From an uncultured Paracoccaceae bacterium (lineage in GTDB: Bacteria > Pseudomonadota > Alphaproteobacteria > Rhodobacterales > Rhodobacteraceae): a DNA stretch of 57,491 nucleotides. The stretch's first letter is position 1, and each line of letters starts with the position of its first letter. The notes beneath the pieces were generated by a model. It was not told the origin of the DNA. It ran no database searches and saw only the letters and a list, made by a program, of their open reading frames with translations. Shown here in pieces: positions 52,247 through 57,491 of the stretch. The stretch spans positions 1 to 57,491 of the forward strand of contig CALMJS010000011.1 in the NCBI GenBank assembly GCA_937864535.1, given 5' to 3'. A program made the translations under genes and the position numbers.

Positions 52247-53404
52247 TTATTCGCCCAGAATGCGGGCGGCCGCGTCGTTCAAGGCGGCCTCCGGCTCTTG
52301 GGCGCCACTGGTGATATTGGTCAGCGCCGGTCCCATCGCAGCCCAGAAGGCACCCATTTCAGGGTTCGACGGCATCGGGACGCCGGTAGCCGCGACAGCC
52401 AGCATCCCGGTGATATTGGCATCGTCCTGCGCCGCGGCAGCCGAGGTGTCAGCCAAAGCCCCGAGCGCCCCGCCAGCGTTCCACGCGGCCAGCCCGTCGT
52501 CCGTAAGCAGAAAGTTCTCCATCAGTTCGATGGCGAGATCCGCATTCGGCGAGGCTGCATTTACCGCAAGCGCCTGAACGCCGAGGAACGGCGGCGCGCC
52601 GGCACCATCCACGCTGGGGATCGGTGCGACAGCGAAATTGATGCCCGATGCCTTCAGACCCGGCCAGGCCCAGGGACCGTTCAGCACCATCGCCACCTCG
52701 CCCTTGTTCATCGCGCCGTCCATCACGCCATAATCCACGCCGGCGGGCATTACGCCTTCCTTGATCAGACGCTCCAGCATCTTGGCGCCCGCGACAGCGC
52801 CTGCATTGTTCACGCCGGTCGTCGACCCGTCGTAGGTGCCGTCGACCTTTTCAAAGGCAAAGCCGCCCTTCGCCATCAGGAGGGGCATCGTAAAATAGGT
52901 ATTGTTGTAGTCCCAAAGGATCTTTTGACCGTCAAAGTCCATCGCGATCAGATCTTCGAACGAGGCGGGCGGCGTGTCGATCAGATCGGTATTGTAGATC
53001 AGGTGCACAGCCTCGACGCTGACCGGATAGCCCCACGTCGCCCCGTCGAATGTGACCGCATCAACCGCTGTTTCCAGCACGCCGTCCAACCAGGCCGCCG
53101 ACGGCTGAACCGGAGCAATCAGACCACCCGAGGCCCATTCGCCAAAACGGTCATGGGCCCACATGACGATGTCCGGACCGTCGCCTGTCGCGGCGGCCTG
53201 CTGGAATTTCTGCGGCAGATCCGGATCAACGACCTCGACCGTGACCTTGACGCCATACTCCTCCGCAAAGGGCTGCACAGCCGCCTCGAGCGCGGCCTTG
53301 TCGCGGTTGGCGCCGGTCCAGATCAAAATCGCACCGTTTTCGAATGCGAACGTTGGCAAGGCAGTGGTGATAAGCAAGGCCGCAAGGCCGATAGTTCTGG
53401 TCAT
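52247..53404 (-). CDS. malE: Maltose/maltodextrin-type sugar-binding protein MalE
   Basis: 385 aa. Signal peptide MTRTIGLAALLITTALPTFA. The mature protein begins FENGAILIWTGANRDKAALE; PDIVMWAHDRFGEWASGGLI and ALAVNAASPNADLAIELMEN follow the MalE template. It delivers an alpha-glucoside to MalFGK. GGAGAACACC precedes the ATG at 53402-53404. No amylase or alpha-glucosidase gene is in the window. The promoter faces a LacI-type gene. Confidence 0.93.
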   Translation of the reverse strand: MTRTIGLAALLITTALPTFAFENGAILIWTGANRDKAALEAAVQPFAEEYGVKVTVEVVDPDLPQKFQQAAATGDGPDIVMWAHDRFGEWASGGLIAPVQPSAAWLDGVLETAVDAVTFDGATWGYPVSVEAVHLIYNTDLIDTPPASFEDLIAMDFDGQKILWDYNNTYFTMPLLMAKGGFAFEKVDGTYDGSTTGVNNAGAVAGAKMLERLIKEGVMPAGVDYGVMDGAMNKGEVAMVLNGPWAWPGLKASGINFAVAPIPSVDGAGAPPFLGVQALAVNAASPNADLAIELMENFLLTDDGLAAWNAGGALGALADTSAAAAQDDANITGMLAVAATGVPMPSNPEMGAFWAAMGPALTNITSGAQEPEAALNDAAARILGE

Positions 53405-53570
53405 GGTGTTCTCCTCCAAACGCCAGAGTGCCGAGAAATGCTCAGTGGGACTTCGGTGACACCGCCCCCCCCTTGCGACGCAACGGAACGGAACAGACGA
53501 ACCCGACAAAAACGACTGCGCCGCCACCGCACCCTCACTGATTCACCCGAATAGTAGCAGTCCTCCAAAA

Positions 53571-53590
53571 CTTTTCAAAACGTTTTAAAT
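53571..53590. promoter_or_regulatory. Putative LacI-family operator
   Basis: TTCAAAACGTTTTAAA at 53574-53589 has a perfect AAAACGTTTT core with the CG centre of LacI-family operators. It sits 170 nt upstream of malE and 76 nt upstream of the regulator. A related half-site TTCAAAACTG is at 53631-53640. Confidence 0.75.
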
Positions 53591-53665
53591 TTATTTCTGT
53601 GCTGTAAATTAGCAGTATTTTGTGCAATTCTTCAAAACTGAATGGAACTGATCGCAAGATTTTTG

Positions 53666-54733
53666 ATGACCACCCTCAAAGACATCGGAATAGAGCTGGG
53701 GCTATCGCCCGCGACCGTCAGCCGCGCACTGAACGGGTTTCCCGAAGTTTCGGCAAAAACACGCGATCGGGTTCAGGAAGCCGCCGCCAGACTGGGATAC
53801 CGCGCGAACCGCAGTGCGCAGCGACTGGTGTCCGGCCGGTCGGGCATCGTCGGAATGATCGTCAAAACGGGTTCGGATTTACGCGCGGACCAGACCTTTA
53901 TGGAGGTACTGGTGGGGATGTCGGCAGCGCTGGCGGCCCGCGACGCCGATCTGGTCCTGGCCGTTGATCAGGGCCGCGATCCGGTCGCAGCCTATCGTCG
54001 AATGCTCGAACGGGACATGCTGGACGGGTTCATCGTGAATGCCCCGGTCATGGATGATCCCCGCATCAACTTTCTGCGGGACGAGGGCATCCCCTTCGTG
54101 GTGCACGGACGCGATCGTCCGAGCCCGGACTATCCGTTCTATACCATCGACAATTTCGCGGTCGCCGCCGAATCTGTGCAACTTCTGGCGGCTCTCGGCC
54201 ACAAGAGGATCGCCTACCTGAACGGCCCCGAACTCTACAGCCACGCCGTCCGGCGGCGCGCCGGATATCTAGACACGATGGCAAAACTCGGGTTGCCCGT
54301 GGCCGAAGGCGCATTGACCCATAACGAACCGTCCGAAGCTGCGGGCTATCGTCAGGCAGTAACGCTACTGGCGGGCCAACGCGGCGAACGTCCGACGGCG
54401 TTTATCTGTAGCTCGATGCTGTTGGCCGACGGTGTCATGCGTGCGATCAAAGACCAGAAACTCTCTGTTCCCGGCGATGTCTCGGTCATGGCCCATGATG
54501 ACGATTTGCCGTTTTTGCGCGCAATGAGTTTCACGCCAGCGCTGACGGTGACGCGCGCGCCGCTACGCGATGCCTGCTCACCCTTGGCCAACGACCTGAT
54601 GGACCTGATCGGTGGCGCCGATCCCTTTCACTTGCAGACCCTGACCAATGCCGAATTGATAGTTCGGGATTCGACCGGCCCTGCCCCCCAGAACGGAGAG
54701 ACCCCATGGCCTTGGACACCGCCAAACCGTTAG
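53666..54733 (+). CDS. LacI-family regulator of the maltose-type system
   Basis: 355 aa. The DNA-binding domain TLKDIGIELGLSPATVSRAL with hinge NRSAQRLVSGRSG is at the very start; the sugar-binding core follows with GRDRPSPDYPFYTIDN and HDDDLPFLRAM. The ATG at 53666 (MTTLKDIG) is preferred to 53642 because the helix-turn-helix normally begins within the first residues. AGGTTT-type ribosome-binding sites are weak. It overlaps malK by 28 nt. Confidence 0.92.
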   Translation: MTTLKDIGIELGLSPATVSRALNGFPEVSAKTRDRVQEAAARLGYRANRSAQRLVSGRSGIVGMIVKTGSDLRADQTFMEVLVGMSAALAARDADLVLAVDQGRDPVAAYRRMLERDMLDGFIVNAPVMDDPRINFLRDEGIPFVVHGRDRPSPDYPFYTIDNFAVAAESVQLLAALGHKRIAYLNGPELYSHAVRRRAGYLDTMAKLGLPVAEGALTHNEPSEAAGYRQAVTLLAGQRGERPTAFICSSMLLADGVMRAIKDQKLSVPGDVSVMAHDDDLPFLRAMSFTPALTVTRAPLRDACSPLANDLMDLIGGADPFHLQTLTNAELIVRDSTGPAPQNGETPWPWTPPNR

Positions 54734-55791
54734 CTCTATCCTCACGCAACCTCGGAAAATGCTACGGTGGCGTCGAGGTCCTGCATGACATCGATTTTGA
54801 CATGGCCAAGGGCGAATTCCTGGTCCTGGTCGGCCCGTCGGGCTGTGGAAAATCGACGCTTCTGAACTGTATTGCGGGCCTCGAAGACATTTCGTCAGGC
54901 ACGCTGACGATTGCGGGGCGTGACGTCACCAACGAGCCGCCCAAAGACCGCGACATCGCAATGGTGTTCCAGAGTTATGCCCTCTATCCGACCATGAGCG
55001 TCGCCGAGAACATCGGCTTTGGCATGAAAATCCGCCGCGTCCCGAAAGTGCAGGCGCAAGCCAAGGTCACAGAGGTCGCCAAACTCTTGCAGATCGATCA
55101 CCTGCTCGATCGCAAGCCCAGCCAACTCTCCGGCGGTCAGCGCCAGCGCGTCGCGATGGGGCGGGCCCTTGTCCGCGACCCGCAATTGTTCCTGTTCGAC
55201 GAGCCCCTGTCGAACCTAGACGCCAAGCTGCGGGTTGAGATGCGCGCGGAAATCAAACGGCTGCACCGCACGACCGGAGCGTCAATCGTTTATGTCACCC
55301 ACGACCAGATCGAGGCGATGACGCTCGCCACACGGATCGTGGTCCTCAAGGACGGTTTCGTTCAGCAGATCGGGACCCCGCAGGAAATCTACGAGCAGCC
55401 AGCAAATACTTTCGTGGCCGATTTCATGGGAAGCCCGCCGATGAACCTGTGCCCGGGCACCTTTGAAGCAGGCACTCTAAAGCTCGGCGACTACGCGATC
55501 AACGTAGACGCGGACCTGCCGCGAGAGGTGATCTTTGGCATTCGCCCCGAAGATATCAGCCGAAGCGAAACACCTGACCTGACCGTGACACCGACCATGA
55601 TCGAAAACACCGGCGCCGAGTGTTATGTGCAATTTCAACTGGGCGCTGTGACCATGACAGCCAAATTTCCCGGCCGCCTCGATGAAACTGCGCTGGAGCC
55701 GATCGGGTTGACCATCGATCGCAGCAAGATGTCATTTTTCGACAAGCAGACCACCAGTGCGATCAAGGGCTGGCAAAGTACCCGCAGGTAA
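54706..55791 (+). CDS. malK: ABC transporter ATP-binding protein (MalK/UgpC type)
   Basis: 361 aa. Walker A VGPSGCGKSTLLN, Q-loop VFQSYALYP, signature LSGGQRQRVAMGRAL, Walker B LFLFDEPLSNLD and His in YVTHDQIEAM. The C-terminal regulatory TOBE-type domain (about 240-361, GIRPEDISRSE) is that of MalK/UgpC. It energises MalFG. The ATG lies inside the regulator gene, so the two are cotranslated. No frame lesions. Confidence 0.95.
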   Translation: MALDTAKPLALSSRNLGKCYGGVEVLHDIDFDMAKGEFLVLVGPSGCGKSTLLNCIAGLEDISSGTLTIAGRDVTNEPPKDRDIAMVFQSYALYPTMSVAENIGFGMKIRRVPKVQAQAKVTEVAKLLQIDHLLDRKPSQLSGGQRQRVAMGRALVRDPQLFLFDEPLSNLDAKLRVEMRAEIKRLHRTTGASIVYVTHDQIEAMTLATRIVVLKDGFVQQIGTPQEIYEQPANTFVADFMGSPPMNLCPGTFEAGTLKLGDYAINVDADLPREVIFGIRPEDISRSETPDLTVTPTMIENTGAECYVQFQLGAVTMTAKFPGRLDETALEPIGLTIDRSKMSFFDKQTTSAIKGWQSTRR

Positions 55792-56117
55792 ATCACGCCC
55801 TACCGCAACCCGAGCCGGCGGGTCACTGGCTCGGCCGACGGCCAGTCGAGCGCATAAAACGAGAGAGAGCCTAAAGCCGCATGAATAGCTGGAGGCAGTG
55901 TCGATCAGATGCTTGCTTGGCTAAAATGGTGCCCCCGGCCGGCACCAATCATTTGTGTCAGCGCGTGTCTATGCGTGTCACAGCCAAAATTATAACCTTG
56001 TTTTTTGGGTATATTTACCCCTAATCGTGTCAGGACGTGTCTATGCGTGTCACGCCATCCCACGCCAAGTGTGGGACCTAGTGTGGGACCGAATGTGGGT
56101 CTGTGACAGGGGGAAAA
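55792..56117. repeat. Intergenic repeat array upstream of integrase
   Basis: No gene. 55955-55981 and 56027-56053 are two 27-nt direct repeats (25 of 27 identical); each contains three GTGTC words spaced 10 bp apart. Between them is GGGTATATTTACCC (56007-56020) in an AT-rich stretch. Then 56069-56105 has GTGTGGGACC twice plus a third, degenerate ATGTGGGTCT. The pattern suggests binding sites for a DNA-binding protein, perhaps the integrase arm sites or an att region. Not a standard CRISPR. Confidence 0.6.
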
Positions 56118-57320
56118 ATGAAAAACAAGCTAACCGCCGTGCGAATCAGGGCAGCTGCCGACACCTGCAAACTCTACGATGGCGCGGGATTGATGCTGGT
56201 GCGATCCAAGGGCGTCGGGAAGTGGGTTTATCGATACACCTACGCAGGCAAGCGCAAGGACATGGGCCTTGGCCCGCAATCCGTGTTGTCACTCGCCGAG
56301 GCCCGGAAACTGCGGGACAAATGGGCCGTGGTTCTGGCGGGCGGCAACGATCCGATGTCGACCCGCGCCGAAGAAACCGCCGCTACGACCGTGGCTGAGC
56401 CGAGTTTTGCCGAGATGACCCGGATGGTCTTTGAGGCGCGCAAAGACAGCCTGCGCGGCGACGGTGAACGCGGCCGCTGGATGAGCCCGCTCACGCTCTA
56501 CATCCTGCCAAAAATCGGCGCGATCCCGATCAGCAAAGTCCGCCAGTGGGATATTGAACAAGCGCTGCGCCCGATCTGGAAAACCAAGCACCCGACCGCG
56601 ATGAAAGCCCTGCGTCGCACCCGGATCGTTCTGCGCGGCGCCAAGAGCCGCCGGTTTGACGTTGATCCGTTCATCGCCGATGGCGCGGCAGAGGTTCTCG
56701 GCACGGTGCATCACACCGAAGCGCATTTGGTCGCGACGCCTTGGCAAAATATCCCCGACCTCTATCGTCGGCTGGCCGAGAGCAACAGCATGTCGGCCGA
56801 TTGCCTGCGGCTCGCCATCCTGACCGTCGTGCGCAGCGATGCCATTCGCGGGATCCGCGCCGAAGAGGTCGAGGGCGACATTTGGACGGTGCCCGAGGAG
56901 CGGATCAAAGGCACCAAGCGCGGCGCCAAAGCGTTTCGCGTGCCGCTGTCGGCCGAAGCGCTATCCATCATCAATGCAGCCCGCGACATCGTCGACAGCG
57001 GCCCCCTCTTCTGCCCGTCCCGGTCGTCCAAGAAGGGCTACCTGACCGACCAGGCCCTGACCCTCTATCTACGCCGGATGGGGATCGAGAAAGATACTGT
57101 GCACGGATTCAGGACGTCCTTTCGCACATGGGTCCAGGACACCGACGCCTGTCCCTACGAAGTCGCAGAAACCGCCCTCGGCCACCAAATCGGCTCCAGC
57201 GTCGAACGCTCTTACGCCCGCTCCGACCGTCTGGAACAGCGCCGCATCGTCATGCAGAAATGGGCCGATTTCGTAACAGGGAAAGAGGTGGACAGCACGG
57301 TTGTCCAGTTCAGGCGGTAG
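56118..57320 (+). CDS. Tyrosine recombinase (P4-type integrase)
   Basis: 400 aa. The N-terminal Arm-binding domain (about 10-85) has KLYDGAGLMLVRSKGVGKWV and GKRKDMGLG. A core-binding SAM-like domain has FAEMTRMVFEARKD. The catalytic domain has the Arg in RSDAIRGIRAEEVEG, HGFRTSFRTW (His-x-x-Arg), ALGHQIG and the Tyr nucleophile in ERSYAR. All catalytic positions appear intact. The ATG at 56118 follows GGGGGA; a GTG at 56103 is in frame. No tRNA is adjacent in the window, so the attachment site may lie beyond the right edge. Confidence 0.93.
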   Translation: MKNKLTAVRIRAAADTCKLYDGAGLMLVRSKGVGKWVYRYTYAGKRKDMGLGPQSVLSLAEARKLRDKWAVVLAGGNDPMSTRAEETAATTVAEPSFAEMTRMVFEARKDSLRGDGERGRWMSPLTLYILPKIGAIPISKVRQWDIEQALRPIWKTKHPTAMKALRRTRIVLRGAKSRRFDVDPFIADGAAEVLGTVHHTEAHLVATPWQNIPDLYRRLAESNSMSADCLRLAILTVVRSDAIRGIRAEEVEGDIWTVPEERIKGTKRGAKAFRVPLSAEALSIINAARDIVDSGPLFCPSRSSKKGYLTDQALTLYLRRMGIEKDTVHGFRTSFRTWVQDTDACPYEVAETALGHQIGSSVERSYARSDRLEQRRIVMQKWADFVTGKEVDSTVVQFRR

Positions 57321-57491
57321 ACGCCCAATAACTTCGCCGACGCTCGACGGCAGATCCAAACCGCGACAGGCGTACTTCTCTTTCGTTCAACCGAAGTCTG
57401 GCACTTGAAAAGATTACAAGTGACCTTCAATTGAAATGACCTGCCACAGAACTTTCATCCAGCCGCGACCGGAGCCCGGTTGGTGTTTACG
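57321..57491. other. Right-edge sequence after the integrase
   Basis: 171 bp with no gene, tRNA or clear terminator. 57403-57435 is AT-richer (GAAAAGATTACAAGTGACCT). If the integrase belongs to an island, its body would continue to the right. Confidence 0.4.

Noticed and set aside
55955-56053. Direct repeats as a minimal CRISPR array
   Set aside because: Only two 27-nt repeats with a 45-nt AT-rich palindromic spacer and internal 10-bp periodicity; no cas genes.
57321-57491. tRNA gene or attachment site at the right edge
   Set aside because: No T-loop (GGTTCRANYCC) or acceptor stem could be seen.

Overview
The window looks like chromosomal DNA of an alphaproteobacterium of the Rhodobacteraceae (Roseobacter group). 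The signs are high G+C with strong third-position G/C bias, a urease locus ordered ureD-A-B-C-E-F-G, a class I fructose-bisphosphate aldolase followed by an FtsB-like gene, a VPLPA-type C-terminal sorting signal, TRAP transporters, and a short intergenic repeat ending in GGGGGCAGAGCCCCC that recurs between genes. The genus is not resolved. No rRNA, tRNA or CRISPR array was seen.

Layout. 1-724 is the N-terminal part of a urea-binding protein (urtA, leftward). 1262-11006 is mostly core: a large membrane hybrid histidine kinase, a TfoX C-terminal-domain protein, a 52-aa Pmp3-like peptide, ndk, an ABC-F ATPase, two tandem cyclophilins, pgk, class I aldolase and ftsB. 11065-16750 is the leftward urease operon, carrying two unexpected passengers: an HNH nuclease gene between ureC and ureE, and a 37-codon ORF joined to both ureF and ureG by ATGA overlaps. 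Adenine deaminase follows. Together with urtA this suggests purine- and urea-derived nitrogen scavenging.

20168-29306 is a tightly coupled chemosensory operon: STAS, cheY, cheA, cheW, mcp, cheW, cheR, cheB, and a final 569-aa protein. That last protein keeps a degenerate receptor hairpin tip, but also has a CheZ-like D-x3-Q motif and a C-terminal acidic/Phe peptide resembling the CheY-binding tail of CheZ. It is the best candidate in the window for a new component, a receptor-fold CheY phosphatase. No flagellar gene is nearby.

29343-38414 is a catabolic island: N-formylglutamate amidohydrolase family, TRAP dctQMP, a glutamine-synthetase-like ligase, VOC protein, aldehyde dehydrogenase and Fe-alcohol dehydrogenase, with a divergent RpiR-type regulator. 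The set fits gamma-glutamylation of an amine or amino alcohol, but the substrate is unknown. 38538-42683 returns to core genes (glyA, nadK, small membrane proteins). 42823-43786 is an AT-rich two-gene insert of unknown function between core genes. lepA and cspA follow.

46378-49691 holds a lipoprotein, a VPLPA-anchored protein, an MFS exporter and a copper-chaperone pair. 49752-55791 is a maltose-type ABC system (malGFE leftward; lacI-type regulator and malK rightward) around a CG-centred operator. The window ends with a P4-type integrase (56118-57320) preceded by 10-bp-phased GTGTC repeats, perhaps the edge of an island lying to the right.
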